Shown one piece after another: positions 17,806 through 27,634 of a DNA stretch of 64,000 nt. The DNA lies in the NCBI RefSeq assembly GCF_000332175.1, contig NZ_KB235914.1, positions 441,966 to 505,965 on the forward strand, in the 5' to 3' direction. The notes under the pieces were generated by a model that ran no database searches, had not been told where the DNA came from, and saw only the letters and a list, made by a program, of their open reading frames with translations. The translations under genes and the position numbers were made by a program. Positions within the stretch are counted from its first letter, which is position 1. The number at the start of each line of letters is the position of its first letter. Origin of the DNA: Pseudanabaena sp. PCC 6802 (GTDB lineage: Bacteria; Cyanobacteriota; Cyanobacteriia; Pseudanabaenales; Pseudanabaenaceae).

Positions 17806-18894
17806 CTAAAATGGACTGAGTCCCGATTGCTGGATTAGGTTAAATGAATCGCGGAAGATCATAAATATACCCAGTCCAAGTAGCAGGAACAATCCACCTT
17901 GCATGACGTTTTCTTGCAAGGCTGATGGGAGAGGTTTACCGCCACGCAAAGCTTCAAGAATTAGGAAAATTAACTGACCGCCATCCAGGGCGGGAAGGGG
18001 CAGGATGTTGATAATTGCCAGGTTGATACTGATAATGGCGGTGTAGTCAAACAGGCTGGAGGCATCGGATTTTGCCAGTTCGGAACCCATCGCCACGATC
18101 GCGATCGGCCCCGATACCTGAGCCGCAGTTTCTTGGAAGTTGGTAACTAGCTGCTTGAGCCCCTGAACGGTCATGACCGTGAGCCTCTCAAAACTTTTTG
18201 CCGCACTGGTTAAGGCTTCGCCAACATTGCGAATGGGGCGGCGGTGCGGCTTGTCAGTAAAGTCTAACCTGATGCCAATGCGTCCGTGCCCGACTTCACC
18301 GCTAGGGACAACCGTAAGGTTTAGCATTTCGTCATTACGCTGGACTGCTAGATCGATCGATTGGTTAGCATTCTTAGCAATTATGGCTTGAAATTCTTCG
18401 AGGGTAGTAAGGCTGGTACCAAAGGAAGTGCCATTCGCCGATCGCACGATGTCCCCAGGTCTTAGACCAGCTACAGCAGCAGGCGAGTCGTTAGCAATCA
18501 GGCTGTCAACCCGCACGCCAGGTACATCGACGGTACCAACGCCCACCGCGATCGTCATCACCAACAGCACCAGGTAGGCAAAGACAAAGTTAGCAATTAC
18601 CCCAGCACTAATTACGATCGCCCGATCGGCGATCGGGCGATTGCGCAACAGGTTGGGGTCGTTGGGGGGGATAGTGCTTTCCTCGTCATCGTCGGGGAAC
18701 CCGACATAACCCCCGAGGGGAATAGCCCGCACCGCATATTCAGTTTGCGCTCCCTGATATTTCCAGAGGATAGGACCGAAGCCAATCGAGAACCGATTGA
18801 CGTGAATGCCTTGCAGCCTCGCTGCCATGAAGTGTCCTAGTTCGTGAACTACAACCAGCAGAGCCAAAACAGAAATTGCTAGTAAAACGGACAT
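17806..18894 (-). CDS. rseP: RIP metalloprotease (RseP/site-2 protease)
   Basis: A 362-residue membrane zinc protease that cuts transmembrane segments of anti-sigma factors or signal peptide remnants. The zinc motif HELGH is at residues 17-21 in the first membrane helix, with the third ligand in LPALDGGQLIF (about residue 300). One PDZ domain lies between (about 120-205, GLRPGDIVRSANGT). Four hydrophobic segments are visible, including the last at VMQGGLFLLLGLGIFMIF. First gene of the rseP-rimM-fibrillin unit; 313 bases of AT-rich DNA upstream must hold its promoter. Confidence 0.95.
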   Translation of the reverse strand: MSVLLAISVLALLVVVHELGHFMAARLQGIHVNRFSIGFGPILWKYQGAQTEYAVRAIPLGGYVGFPDDDEESTIPPNDPNLLRNRPIADRAIVISAGVIANFVFAYLVLLVMTIAVGVGTVDVPGVRVDSLIANDSPAAVAGLRPGDIVRSANGTSFGTSLTTLEEFQAIIAKNANQSIDLAVQRNDEMLNLTVVPSGEVGHGRIGIRLDFTDKPHRRPIRNVGEALTSAAKSFERLTVMTVQGLKQLVTNFQETAAQVSGPIAIVAMGSELAKSDASSLFDYTAIISINLAIINILPLPALDGGQLIFLILEALRGGKPLPSALQENVMQGGLFLLLGLGIFMIFRDSFNLIQQSGLSPF

Positions 18895-19278
18895 ACGGCT
18901 ATTTAGGAATAAATAAATATTTGTTTAAGAATTATGTAAATCATAACACTTAGTCACATTTAGGATTTGGTTGCCGCCGCTATGCATGAATCTTTACTCC
19001 AATTAGCGATCTCGATCGCTGATGGTGAGTGGGTGCGAAATATTGGGCGATCGCAGCGACTAATCTGGGGTTAAAAAGCGCTCCAACTTGTATCTAAACG
19101 TACAAATCCCAGATAGTTGAATCTAAATAATAGATATCAACAAAATTTTGCCAGTTCAAGCCAAATTTGTCCCTCTATCAGTCAAGTTAGCTGACAAAGT
19201 TTAGGTTATGCCAAAAAGACGCGATCTCCTTTTAGGTGGGGCGGCTGCGGTCGCAGTCGCTATGATGGTATAGCGAAT
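18895..19278. other. Intergenic region with a gene stub
   Basis: No complete gene is seen. It carries the likely rseP promoter region and a 21-codon stub of a Tat-exported protein at 19208-19273 (listed separately). Confidence 0.5.
19208..19273 (+). pseudogene. Stub of a Tat-signal gene
   Basis: An ATG opens a 21-residue frame, MPKRRDLLLGGAAAVAVAMMV, ending in TAG. The twin-arginine start (RRDLLLGG followed by a hydrophobic Ala/Val run) is typical of Tat or lipoprotein export signals, yet nothing follows it. Immediately after is the 3' end of an oppositely oriented lipoprotein gene. It is best read as what is left of an exported-protein gene after deletion; it could also be chance. Confidence 0.4.
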
Positions 19279-19554
19279 TCAAACTCTTCTTGACATTCTC
19301 GGTTGCATCATCATTTCCGGTGCAGGTTCGGGTTTAGGGATCGATGCTAAGAAAGGTGTTATCCTATTTCCCATATTCTCCACAGCCAAATTAGAGCCAA
19401 AGATATTGGCTTCTGACTGAGTAGCTCTAGCAGGAGTAGGAGAACTGCTAGTTGGCCGGTTAGTAGAACGGTTACTTGTGTTATTGGGAGCTGATGGCGT
19501 ACAACTGGCAAGCAAGGCCATCAGTGCAATTGAAGCTAAATATTTGAATTTCAT
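19279..19554 (-). CDS. Small putative lipoprotein
   Basis: The ATG at 19552-19554 begins MKFKYLASIALMALLASCTPSAP, a classic lipoprotein signal with lipobox LASC (Cys at residue 18). The longer frame from TTG at 19617 has no such logic. The mature part is only about 74 residues: a Thr/Ser/Pro/Asn-rich linker (NNTSNRSTNRPTSSSPTPARA) and a short tail with EMMMQPRMSRRV. No known domain. It lies downstream of dnaE on the same strand, separated by a B repeat. Function unknown. Confidence 0.6.
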   Translation of the reverse strand: MKFKYLASIALMALLASCTPSAPNNTSNRSTNRPTSSSPTPARATQSEANIFGSNLAVENMGNRITPFLASIPKPEPAPEMMMQPRMSRRV

Positions 19555-19617
19555 GGCATGGGGTTTCCATAATAAATAACCTGGTGCAAAACTTGCAGGC
19601 CCTGACTGCGCAGCCAA

Positions 19618-19919
19618 GTTGCTTGCACTAGGGATGTACGATAGAGAATGGTAAGATTTAGAGAAGTAAATCTTGCTACTCTAATCTTTATACTGTCTTT
19701 GTCTAATAACGAATGTGACGCGGATCTCACTTAGTATGCGATCGCGATCTCATATAGCGGTTTTCAGATCGGAAAGAGCAAGGGGTTTGGGGGTGTTGCT
19801 CCCAAAAAGGGGTAGCCCCCCTTCACCCCGTCAACAAAACCCGTTCTCAAGTGAAAACCTCTATAGTATATGTGGAGAAATGCTCTATTAGTGTCAAATA
19901 TCACCACAAGAAACCCAGG
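19618..19919. other. Intergenic region downstream of dnaE
   Basis: It holds a family B short repeat (19753-19865) and an 8-bp hairpin at 19654-19675 (AAGATTTA/TAAATCTT). No coding sequence is seen. Confidence 0.5.
19753..19865 (+). repeat. Repeat family B, short form, copy 2
   Basis: 113 bp, ends TATAGCGGTTTTCAGATC and GTGAAAACCTCTATA; hairpin 1 is degenerate (GGGTGTTGCTCCC). It lies 55 bases past the dnaE stop codon. Confidence 0.88.
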
Positions 19920-22900
19920 TCAGAGAGGATTTACTGCTTCATTAGCCAGGGCATCGGGAAATGCAGTAAATCCAGCTTTTGTCAAAGCTTTTACTGTGGC
20001 TTTGTCATCGCTGACCCAATGCTGATTGCCAAGGCGCACCATTTGGGAATGATATGCGATCGAGGCGATAACTGGAACTTTCGCCCCTTCTTTCTCACCA
20101 GTTTGCGCTCTCAGGATTTCCCGCAGTTGGTGCAGCTTCTGGATATCCATTGCTTGCTCGCGATCCAGCTCCACACGCACCATACGCACTGATTCAATTG
20201 GTTGCATATCATCAATCACTAACTGGACGCGATCGTCGCGGCGATCGGCTTTGCCCCACACCATCAGGCGATTGTCTTTTTGAAGATGCGATCGCACCTT
20301 TTCGTAGATCTTAGGAAACACTACCGCTTCCGAGCTACCCGTGAGATCTTCGATTTGCAGAACCGCCATGCGATCGCCCTTTTTAGTAGTAATATCCTTG
20401 ATATCTAGAATCAGAACAATTGCCGTCAGGGTAGTATTCTCAGGACTGTCAGCCAGGTCGCTCAAGTTAATGGGAGCCATCAACTTCGCAGATTTGCCTA
20501 CAACCTTAAGGGGATGATCGGAAATATAGAATCCCAGTAATTCCTTTTCCATGCGCAGCTTTTCTTGGGGAGGATAGTCCTGCACCTTGGGGCCACTGGG
20601 GGTGTCGTCATAGGCGCTCTCGCTTGTATCTCCTGTCAGGAGATCGAACAAACTGACTTGACCGGATGCCTGTTCCTTCGCTTTGCGCGATGCCCACTCC
20701 AGCGTGATTTCCAGATCGCTCATCAGTTGATGGCGATTGGGTTGGATGGAGTCCAGGGCACCAGTTTGAATCAGCGCTTCCAATGCCTTTTTGTTCAACG
20801 CCCGCGAATCGACACGACTGCATAGATCGGCTAAAGACTTGAACTTGCCTCCCTTTTGTCGTGCTTCTAGGATAGAATCAATCGCACCGCCACCGAGATT
20901 CTTAATTGCTGCTAAACCGAAGACGATCTGACGATCGCGGGGCGTAAAGTCCACACCGGAGGTGTTTACGTCCGGTGGCAGAATATCGATATTCATGCTG
21001 TTGCAACTGGCAATATATCGTTGCACTTTAGCCTGGTCGCCACTTACAGACGACAGCAACGCTGCCATGTATTCAACGGGGTAGTTGGCTTTTAAATAGG
21101 CAGTTTGATACGTGACATAGCCATAGGCAACGCTATGGGATTTGTTAAAACAATATTCCGCAAATAGCACCATCTGATCGAAGAGATCGGTAGCAATCTT
21201 GGACTTAATGCCGTTCTTAGCCGCACCATCGAGGAACTTCTCTCTTTGCTTCTCCATTTCTGCGGGTTTCTTCTTTCCCATTGCTCTTCGGAGTAAATCG
21301 GCTTCTCCCAATGTGTATCCTGCCAGATCTTGAGCAATCTTCATAATTTGCTCTTGGAATACCAGAATCGAATATGTTTCTTGTAGAATCGGCTCCAGAT
21401 CGGGATGAGCGTAATCCATTGCTTCGCGACCGTGCTTGCGGTTGATGAATTTCGGAATCAGTCCCGCATCCAATGGTCCAGGTCGATAGAGCGCTAATAT
21501 TGATGAAATATCATCGATATTTGATGGTTTGAGATCCCGCACGATTTGCTTCATGCCCGATGATTCGAGTTGGAATATACCTTCCAATTCGCCTCTAGCC
21601 AGCAACTGATATGTCTTTTCGTTTTCGTGGGTGGATGCATCTGGCGCGATCGCATTGATATCAAAAGCTATATTCTTGCCCTTCTCGATCAGATCGACCG
21701 TATGTTGAATTGTGGTCAAGTTCCGCAGTCCCAAAAAGTCCATTTTCAGCAACCCTAAGGACTCTAGATCCTCCATCGGATATTGCGTCACTACGGCACC
21801 ATCATTACTTCTCTGGAGCGGCACAACTTCATCTAGGGGCATGGGTGAAATCACCACACCCGCAGCATGTACGCCAGAACTCTTGTTCACGCCTTCAATC
21901 CGCATTGCCATATCCAGCCATTGAAATACCTTCGGATCTTTTTCATAGCGCTCCTTAAACTCCGGGGCTGGAGTCTCGTCTGAAATCATGGTCTTGAGCT
22001 TAGCTGGCTTGCCCCTAAACACGGGGATCATCTTCGCCATTTTGTCCGCTTCGCCATAGGAGATATCCAGCACTCTACCCACATCCTTGAGTACTGCTTT
22101 AGAGGTGAGGCGATTAAACGTGACGATTTGAGCCACGCGATCGTCGCCGTACCGCTGCGTGACGTACTCGATCAACTCGTTGCGATGATCGATACAGAAA
22201 TCGGTATCGATATCAGGCATGGATTTGCGTTCGGGATTGAGGAAGCGCTCGAATAGCAGGCCGTGGTGAATGGGATCGATATTGGTAATACCCAAGGCGT
22301 AAGCAACTAAACTGCCAGCAGCAGAATTATGAATGGCAATAGAGTTAGCAACGTAGGAAGTATCACCAGGAACGGTAATATCGTAAACCTTGCCTTTGTA
22401 GTGGAATTTCTCAGCCGATCTGATTTTGAGGTAAATGTAGCGATCGTCCACATAAAAGCTATCATTCCTGAAAAATTTCTGCTCCTTAACCCCAATGGGA
22501 AAATCCCAAAAGTCACTATTCCAGTTAAGTAGTTGACTCCCTGCTAGTTTGACCGAATATTCTATAGCCCAGTTGTCTTGCTGTTTGCCTCTTTTGCTTT
22601 TGATAATAGAGACCCAGTAACCAAACCTAGCTAATAGCGATCGCAGTTGCATCGCTAATGCCGAAGATGTAGTCGTATACTTAATTGCTGTAGTTTTCTC
22701 TTTAGACCCATTATGTCCATCACCCCTGAACATATAGGCGATCAAAATCTTAATCAGTTCTGATTTACCTTTGAGCACGACCGCCGTAGGGATTGATTTG
22801 TGATTGGCTCCGATGCCACACAAACTTGAAAGGAACTCACCGACAGTACGGGAGTATGTAAGAACCTGGATTGATTGCTTGGCATGATGCGGAACTATGT

Positions 22901-24683
22901 TAGCATCTAGTCCAAAAATATTTTTGAGCAGTTGCTGAACCTCATTGGCATAGGTAGTTTCCTTACTGGAAAACCCAAATCCGACCGTACATTCTCTCTC
23001 ACCTAATCTTGACCATCCTTCAGCAATATAGTAGCCAAGTAATCGAGCTAGATCCTCGTCATATGAGATATACCTGGGAATCCTTTTCGTTGCTAGCTGA
23101 TTCGAGCCAATTTCATACCAAATAAATTCTTTGTCATACCTTAAATGTTCTCTTGCAGCTACATACTCAACAACATCAAAAACTATTTCCACTTCCTCAG
23201 ATGGAATTCTCGGAAATGCAACAAAATCATCTTTGCTTAATTCTCCTGCTGCTATCCACTGTAGTTGGTAGTAATCGCAGGGTTTGACGGAGCAATAGCG
23301 CGTGCAGGTCGGTTTGCAAACATTTGCTGTTTTAGCTGAGTTCACCGCGCAGTCTGCCGATCTAACTGCCCAGATCTTGTGATCTTGAGTCAGGCACAAC
23401 TCTTCACTGGCAACTTTAATTTTGATAATCTCCTCATCACAGTCATATACCAGCTTGTCCTCTACAGGCAAGAGATTCCCTGCATGAGTTACGACCTCTT
23501 GCCCAATCTGAACCTCATGAATTGGGATTTCCTTGCCGCTAGACAGCAGTACATTTGTATCCGGCAAAACGCATCCTCTGCCAGGGCCAACCGGGATACC
23601 GCGATCGCGCGCGTATTTAATGTAGTCCCACACGACTAGAAAGTAGGTGGAGAAGCCCATTTGTTGCATGATCTGCAACTCATAGTGGATGCGTTGTTGA
23701 TAATTGTCGGGTATATCGCTGCGACGCTCGGTTTGGAATCTCTCCATCAGTCCCTGCCAGGTTACTGCCTCCAGATAGGTATCGGCAGTGTGCCCCTGGG
23801 GAACTGGATATTCCGCCGCTCGCGGATCGCTCATGATGTCGTAGCTTTTTACTTTTGCCGCGACTTCTACGGTATTGCTAATTGCTTCCGCAATAACATC
23901 ATCGGGGAGGTGATCGCGAAACATCAATTTCATTTCGTCGGCGGATTTGAGATATTCCGTACCGCTGTAGTGCAGGCGATTGACTTCTGTAATTAGTTTG
24001 CCAGTTTGAATGCAAAGCAATGCATCGTGAGCTTCAACGTCATGACAGGAGACAAAATGCGAATCGTTAGTCGCGACGATTTTGATGTCTAATTCCCTAG
24101 CAATTTTGACAATCTCTACGTTGACGGTGCGGTCTTCAGGGTAGCCGTGATCTTGAATTTCCAGGTAATAGTCACCGCCAAATACCTCTTTATACCAGGC
24201 GGCAACTTCGCGAGCGATTTCAGGATGTCCTTGCAAAATTGCCTGCGGTACTTCACCCGCTAAGCAACCTGAGGTGACGATCAGACCTTCTTTATATTTT
24301 TCTAAATAATCTTTACTGATGCAGGGGCGGGCAAATATTCCCTTGCCCTGGTAACCCTGGAGGTGGGAAATAGTCGTGAGTTTGACGAGATTTTTGTAGC
24401 CCTGCGTGTTTTTTGCCAGGACAATCTGGTGATATTTCCGCTTCTTTTCCTGCTTGGTAATATCGCCATTGATGATGTACATCTCGTTGCCCACAATCGG
24501 CTTGATACCCTTGCCGCGACAGGTCTTAATTAGCTCGATCGCACCGTACATTACGCCATGATCCGTCAGGGCGATCGCCTCCATGCCCAATTCTGCTGCC
24601 TGGTCGATCAGGTTGGGTAGCTGACTAGCACCATCAAGTAAACTATATTCGCTATGAACGTGCAGACCGACAAAATTAGACAT
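19920..24683 (-). CDS. dnaE: DNA polymerase III alpha subunit DnaE, with an in-frame intein
   Basis: A 1587-codon frame that encodes a 1171-residue replicative polymerase plus a 416-residue intein (residues 371-786). The N-terminal PHP domain starts [17 protein letters not shown] with [11 protein letters not shown]; the palm continues after the intein with [14 protein letters not shown] and the catalytic aspartates in [13 protein letters not shown]; a further catalytic-region motif is [12 protein letters not shown]. The C-terminal OB fold is visible in [28 protein letters not shown]. The site [11 protein letters not shown] (Cys codon 21150-21152), where most cyanobacteria have the split DnaE intein, is uninterrupted, so the gene is not split. 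Protein splicing is required for a working polymerase. Confidence 0.96.
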   Translation of the reverse strand: MSNFVGLHVHSEYSLLDGASQLPNLIDQAAELGMEAIALTDHGVMYGAIELIKTCRGKGIKPIVGNEMYIINGDITKQEKKRKYHQIVLAKNTQGYKNLVKLTTISHLQGYQGKGIFARPCISKDYLEKYKEGLIVTSGCLAGEVPQAILQGHPEIAREVAAWYKEVFGGDYYLEIQDHGYPEDRTVNVEIVKIARELDIKIVATNDSHFVSCHDVEAHDALLCIQTGKLITEVNRLHYSGTEYLKSADEMKLMFRDHLPDDVIAEAISNTVEVAAKVKSYDIMSDPRAAEYPVPQGHTADTYLEAVTWQGLMERFQTERRSDIPDNYQQRIHYELQIMQQMGFSTYFLVVWDYIKYARDRGIPVGPGRGCVLPDTNVLLSSGKEIPIHEVQIGQEVVTHAGNLLPVEDKLVYDCDEEIIKIKVASEELCLTQDHKIWAVRSADCAVNSAKTANVCKPTCTRYCSVKPCDYYQLQWIAAGELSKDDFVAFPRIPSEEVEIVFDVVEYVAAREHLRYDKEFIWYEIGSNQLATKRIPRYISYDEDLARLLGYYIAEGWSRLGERECTVGFGFSSKETTYANEVQQLLKNIFGLDANIVPHHAKQSIQVLTYSRTVGEFLSSLCGIGANHKSIPTAVVLKGKSELIKILIAYMFRGDGHNGSKEKTTAIKYTTTSSALAMQLRSLLARFGYWVSIIKSKRGKQQDNWAIEYSVKLAGSQLLNWNSDFWDFPIGVKEQKFFRNDSFYVDDRYIYLKIRSAEKFHYKGKVYDITVPGDTSYVANSIAIHNSAAGSLVAYALGITNIDPIHHGLLFERFLNPERKSMPDIDTDFCIDHRNELIEYVTQRYGDDRVAQIVTFNRLTSKAVLKDVGRVLDISYGEADKMAKMIPVFRGKPAKLKTMISDETPAPEFKERYEKDPKVFQWLDMAMRIEGVNKSSGVHAAGVVISPMPLDEVVPLQRSNDGAVVTQYPMEDLESLGLLKMDFLGLRNLTTIQHTVDLIEKGKNIAFDINAIAPDASTHENEKTYQLLARGELEGIFQLESSGMKQIVRDLKPSNIDDISSILALYRPGPLDAGLIPKFINRKHGREAMDYAHPDLEPILQETYSILVFQEQIMKIAQDLAGYTLGEADLLRRAMGKKKPAEMEKQREKFLDGAAKNGIKSKIATDLFDQMVLFAEYCFNKSHSVAYGYVTYQTAYLKANYPVEYMAALLSSVSGDQAKVQRYIASCNSMNIDILPPDVNTSGVDFTPRDRQIVFGLAAIKNLGGGAIDSILEARQKGGKFKSLADLCSRVDSRALNKKALEALIQTGALDSIQPNRHQLMSDLEITLEWASRKAKEQASGQVSLFDLLTGDTSESAYDDTPSGPKVQDYPPQEKLRMEKELLGFYISDHPLKVVGKSAKLMAPINLSDLADSPENTTLTAIVLILDIKDITTKKGDRMAVLQIEDLTGSSEAVVFPKIYEKVRSHLQKDNRLMVWGKADRRDDRVQLVIDDMQPIESVRMVRVELDREQAMDIQKLHQLREILRAQTGEKEGAKVPVIASIAYHSQMVRLGNQHWVSDDKATVKALTKAGFTAFPDALANEAVNPL
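22326..23573 (-). mobile_element. DnaE intein with LAGLIDADG homing endonuclease
   Basis: A 416-residue class 1 intein inserted between GPGRG and SAAGSL. Splice residues are all present: Cys1 (TGC at 23571-23573), the block B T-x-x-H in LTQDHKIW, block [25 protein letters not shown] with the His-Asn end (Asn codon 22326-22328), and Ser as +1 residue. Two LAGLIDADG helices lie inside: [12 protein letters not shown] and [10 protein letters not shown], so a dodecapeptide homing endonuclease is probably complete. The interior also has a Cys-rich stretch ([25 protein letters not shown]). Removing it restores the unbroken DnaE active-site region. Confidence 0.95.
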
Positions 24684-25111
24684 AATAGACCTTCTTTACG
24701 GCAGGACTGGGCTGAGATTAACCATGACCGTCAGCGCTCAGGTATACAATAGCGCATGGATCGATCCTAGTGTACTAAACCGTGAAGGTGGGCTTGTGTT
24801 TGGGCGATCGAGAGCGATCGGCTTCGCCACGCAAGCTAACAGTTTCGCCATACAAGCAAAAGGCTCCGCCGTGCAGGCTAAAGAAAGTTTCCAGCATATT
24901 TCTAGGGTCGGCGATCCTGAAAGTTTCTGTATAATAGACTTAATCGGAAATAGTCAAAGCCTTGTGTAGCAAGGCTTTCAGGAATGACCCAAAATTAAGC
25001 GAAATGCTTACTGCATAAGCTTTTGATGGCATTTTGCCCTTTCTATTGCCGATAAAGTCTAATACATAGTTGGACTGCTCTAAAAAAGTTCATTTTGCCC
25101 TGTTGCTGGGG
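24684..25111. other. Intergenic region between dnaE and pyrC
   Basis: It contains three 21-base direct repeats (24823-24885), a TATAAT box at 24930-24935, and a perfect 9-bp hairpin at 24956-24978 (AAAGCCTTG/CAAGGCTTT, 5-base loop). An 81-codon frame from 24724 spans the repeats but I do not accept it as a gene. The hairpin may close transcripts or mark a small RNA. Confidence 0.45.
24823..24885 (+). repeat. Three tandem 21-base repeats
   Basis: The units start at 24823, 24844 and 24865; each begins TTCGCC or TCCGCC and contains CAAG or CAGG at the same offset. If translated they read FATQANS, FAIQAKG and SAVQAKE. Similar short GGCTTCGCC-type units are a known class of heptad repeats in cyanobacterial intergenic DNA. 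Confidence 0.65.
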
Positions 25112-26140
25112 TCAAGCCATTTGCCAAGTCATTTCTTGACCTGCCCGTAAGGGTACAAGTCCAGATTCCATAAAGGGAAGTTCATCGGGAACACACCAGG
25201 CTGTTTTGGTCAAAGTAATGTGCTCCGTATTACGTGGAAGCTGATAAAAATCTGGCCCATAGAAACTGGCGAACGCTTCAAGTTTATCAAGGGCATCGGC
25301 ACTCTCAAACACTTCTGCATACAACTCCATCGCATGCAAAGCTGAATAGCAACCTGCACAGCCACAGGAACTTTCTTTGCTATTCCGAGAGTGGGGGGCG
25401 CTATCGGTGCCTAGAAAAAACTTAGGATTGCCGGAGGTTGCTGCTTGCAAAAGTGCCGACCGATGCTCCTCTCGTTTCAAAATTGGCAAGCAATAAAAAT
25501 GGGGGCGAATGCCACCCTGGAACAGGCTATTGCGATTAAATAACAAATGTTGTGGTGTGATTGTTGCAGCGATGTTGTTTGCAGATAGGACATACTGTAC
25601 TGCATCGGAGGTGGTAATGTGTTCAAGGACTACGCGCAGGCTGGGAAATCTTTGCTTGAGAGGAATTAAATCTCGCTCGATAAATACTTTCTCGCGATCG
25701 AACATATCAACATCGCGATCGGTCACTTCTCCGTGCAGGAGTAAAGGCAGGTCTACCTGCTGCATCGCTTCAAAGACGCGATCGCACTTGTGAATGTCTG
25801 TCACCCCAAGGTCTGAATTAGTTGTTGCTCCGGCTGGGTAGTACTTGACCGCTTTGACAAACTGAGACGCTTTCGCCGCGATAATTTCTTCGGGGCTTGT
25901 GTTGTCGGTGAGGTAAAGCGTCATCAGTGGCTCAAACTGCTGACCAGATGGAACTGCTGCAAGGATGCGATCGCGGTAGGATGCAGCATCAGCGACCGAT
26001 CGTACTGGGGGCTTCAAATTCGGCATGATAATGGCACGGGCAAACTGACGCACCGTATGGGGTAGAACTGCTTTCAGTGCTTCACCATCGCGGAGATGAA
26101 GGTGCCAGTCGTCGGGTCGAGTAATTGTGAGCTTTTGCAT
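25112..26140 (-). CDS. pyrC: Dihydroorotase
   Basis: A 342-residue class II (E. coli-type) dihydroorotase that interconverts carbamoyl-aspartate and dihydroorotate in pyrimidine synthesis. The metal-binding HLHLRDGE is at residues 13-20, the carboxylated Lys in [12 protein letters not shown] (about 97-108), further His ligands in LLLHGEVT and VLEHITT, and the catalytic Asp in FLGTDSAPH. Length and motifs are normal. Transcribed alone; downstream is the repeat-bearing spacer before dnaE. No anomalies. Confidence 0.96.
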   Translation of the reverse strand: MQKLTITRPDDWHLHLRDGEALKAVLPHTVRQFARAIIMPNLKPPVRSVADAASYRDRILAAVPSGQQFEPLMTLYLTDNTSPEEIIAAKASQFVKAVKYYPAGATTNSDLGVTDIHKCDRVFEAMQQVDLPLLLHGEVTDRDVDMFDREKVFIERDLIPLKQRFPSLRVVLEHITTSDAVQYVLSANNIAATITPQHLLFNRNSLFQGGIRPHFYCLPILKREEHRSALLQAATSGNPKFFLGTDSAPHSRNSKESSCGCAGCYSALHAMELYAEVFESADALDKLEAFASFYGPDFYQLPRNTEHITLTKTAWCVPDELPFMESGLVPLRAGQEMTWQMA

Positions 26141-26612
26141 CTTTCAATCATAAAACAGTTAGCGATATGGTGAGGACGTGTGGAACCCATGTGTTTTCAT
26201 GTTCTTGGATGGTGCCAATGACAATCTCTATAAACCGAGTCGGTTCACAATCGGTAAAAGACTTGGCTACTCGTTAATTGCTGCTACAAGCAGCGCCCAT
26301 GCACGCCGACCGCCGAGAGTCGATTATGATAAAAAGGTTATCTGCGACGGGTGATGGGCAACGTTAGCTAGTGAGTTATTGGTAGGGTCGTACTTCCATC
26401 ATATTGTCGGCAGGTGCCACTTGGTTCCAAACATGACGGCAGCTTGTGATATTGCTGACTGTCTTAGCCAAGTGGACACCCTATCTAAATACCCTGTGGT
26501 ACAAGGGTTTCCTAAACAGTAGCAGCAGATCTGAAGCACTACCCATTTGCAATGCTGCTCTGGCGATCGGATTTTGAGGCTAAAACCCTTGCTATGACAA
26601 TCGCCGAATTTG
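26141..26612. other. Intergenic region with RNA-like structure
   Basis: 472 bases with no credible gene. A 12-bp stem with one bulge is formed by GGTGCCACTTGG (26413-26424) and CCAAGTGGACACC (26468-26480), enclosing an inner hairpin CAGC/GCTG (26440-26457). A further short hairpin ACCCT/AGGGT follows at about 26490-26510. The segment could encode a structured small RNA or a leader. I do not recognise a named RNA family. Confidence 0.4.
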
Positions 26613-27473
26613 TTACAAGACATCGGCAAAAGCCGATCGCAAGCGCTGATAAAACTTAAAGCTTATTAAGAACACGATCGCGGCAAAAACAGTGGCAATG
26701 CCCCACTCCTGCCAATGTTGCACCCGTCCTACCAAAATCAGATCGCGATAGACCTCGGCGATCGCTGCCATAGGATTCAGCCACAGTACCCAATGTCGCC
26801 AGGCGGCTGGAATCACCCTTTCTGGATAGACGATGGGGGTGAGGTAAAACCATAGGTTAATAATTACGGTGACAGTTTGGGGAATATCGCGTAAAAAGAC
26901 TGTTAAGCCTGCCACCAGATAACCCAAGCCTGCCGTTAACAGCAATTGCGTTACCCACACCAGAGGCAACAGCCATAATGTAGGCTGGACGACCTGGGAC
27001 GACAACCCCACCGCCACAATGAGCGCCGCCAGACCCATTGTGCTTTCAATAAAAGCAGACAGGACTGGTACGATCGGCAGTAGTTCCAGGGGAAATACTA
27101 CTTTTTTGACCAGATTGGGTTGGCTAATTACGGCAACGGCAGCTTGCGAGAAGCCCGTGGTAAATGCCACCCAGGGCACTAAACCGGCAAATAGCCACAG
27201 ACCAAAAGTTAAGCTATTTTCCGGCAGACTATCCAGCTTCAGCTTGACCTGGAGTACCACCGAAAACACGTAGGTATAGATCAGTAACTGTGAGAGTTGA
27301 TTAAATAGCGGCCAAAAATTTCCTAAAACCGAGCCTTTGTACTTAGCGGATAAGTCGCGCCAGACCAGCGTGCCCAACAGATCTAATTTGGTGGATGTAC
27401 TAGCTGGTAGAGATTGCATAAACCTGGCGAATAATCGCCTAGCCCTACCTACTAAACGCTCGAACAACCTCAT
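26613..27473 (-). CDS. ABC-2 type permease, polysaccharide/polyol export family
   Basis: A 286-residue permease of the TagG/Wzm family: the cytosolic N-terminus LLGTLVWRDLSAKYKGSVLGNFWPLFNQ is the family's conserved amphipathic entry, then about six membrane segments. The loop LNPMAAIAEVYRDLILVG near residue 235 is also typical. Such a permease needs a Wzt-like ATPase, but none is adjacent; the only one in the window is beside a different permease at 45390. It may pair with an ATPase elsewhere or share the one at 45390. Substrate unknown. Confidence 0.88.
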   Translation of the reverse strand: MRLFERLVGRARRLFARFMQSLPASTSTKLDLLGTLVWRDLSAKYKGSVLGNFWPLFNQLSQLLIYTYVFSVVLQVKLKLDSLPENSLTFGLWLFAGLVPWVAFTTGFSQAAVAVISQPNLVKKVVFPLELLPIVPVLSAFIESTMGLAALIVAVGLSSQVVQPTLWLLPLVWVTQLLLTAGLGYLVAGLTVFLRDIPQTVTVIINLWFYLTPIVYPERVIPAAWRHWVLWLNPMAAIAEVYRDLILVGRVQHWQEWGIATVFAAIVFLISFKFYQRLRSAFADVL

Positions 27474-27575
27474 CAGAATCTGTAACCATATTTATTTAGC
27501 CTGCTAATTGTCCTATATATTTAGTCACTCTCTTCATCCCGAATTATGACTCAATCTTAAAAATTAGTTGATGCA

Positions 27576-27581
27576 TATAAT
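27576..27581 (+). promoter_or_regulatory. Possible -10 box for the M16 peptidase gene
   Basis: A perfect TATAAT 53 bases before the start codon; no good -35 box at the expected distance, so support is limited. Confidence 0.3.
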
Positions 27582-27634
27582 GGACTGTTAGGTTTAGCGT
27601 TCAGAATTGTATTGTTAAAAGCTTTGGTGTATTT

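Noticed and set aside
24724-24969. 81-codon frame between dnaE and pyrC
   Set aside because: Half of it is 21-base repeat sequence, the rest has no coding character, and no ribosome binding site is seen. Its repeat is reported instead.
26399-26629. 76-codon minus-strand frame overlapping the end of the orphan permease gene
   Set aside because: Cys-rich, low-complexity translation typical of non-coding DNA; it lies over the stem-loop region.
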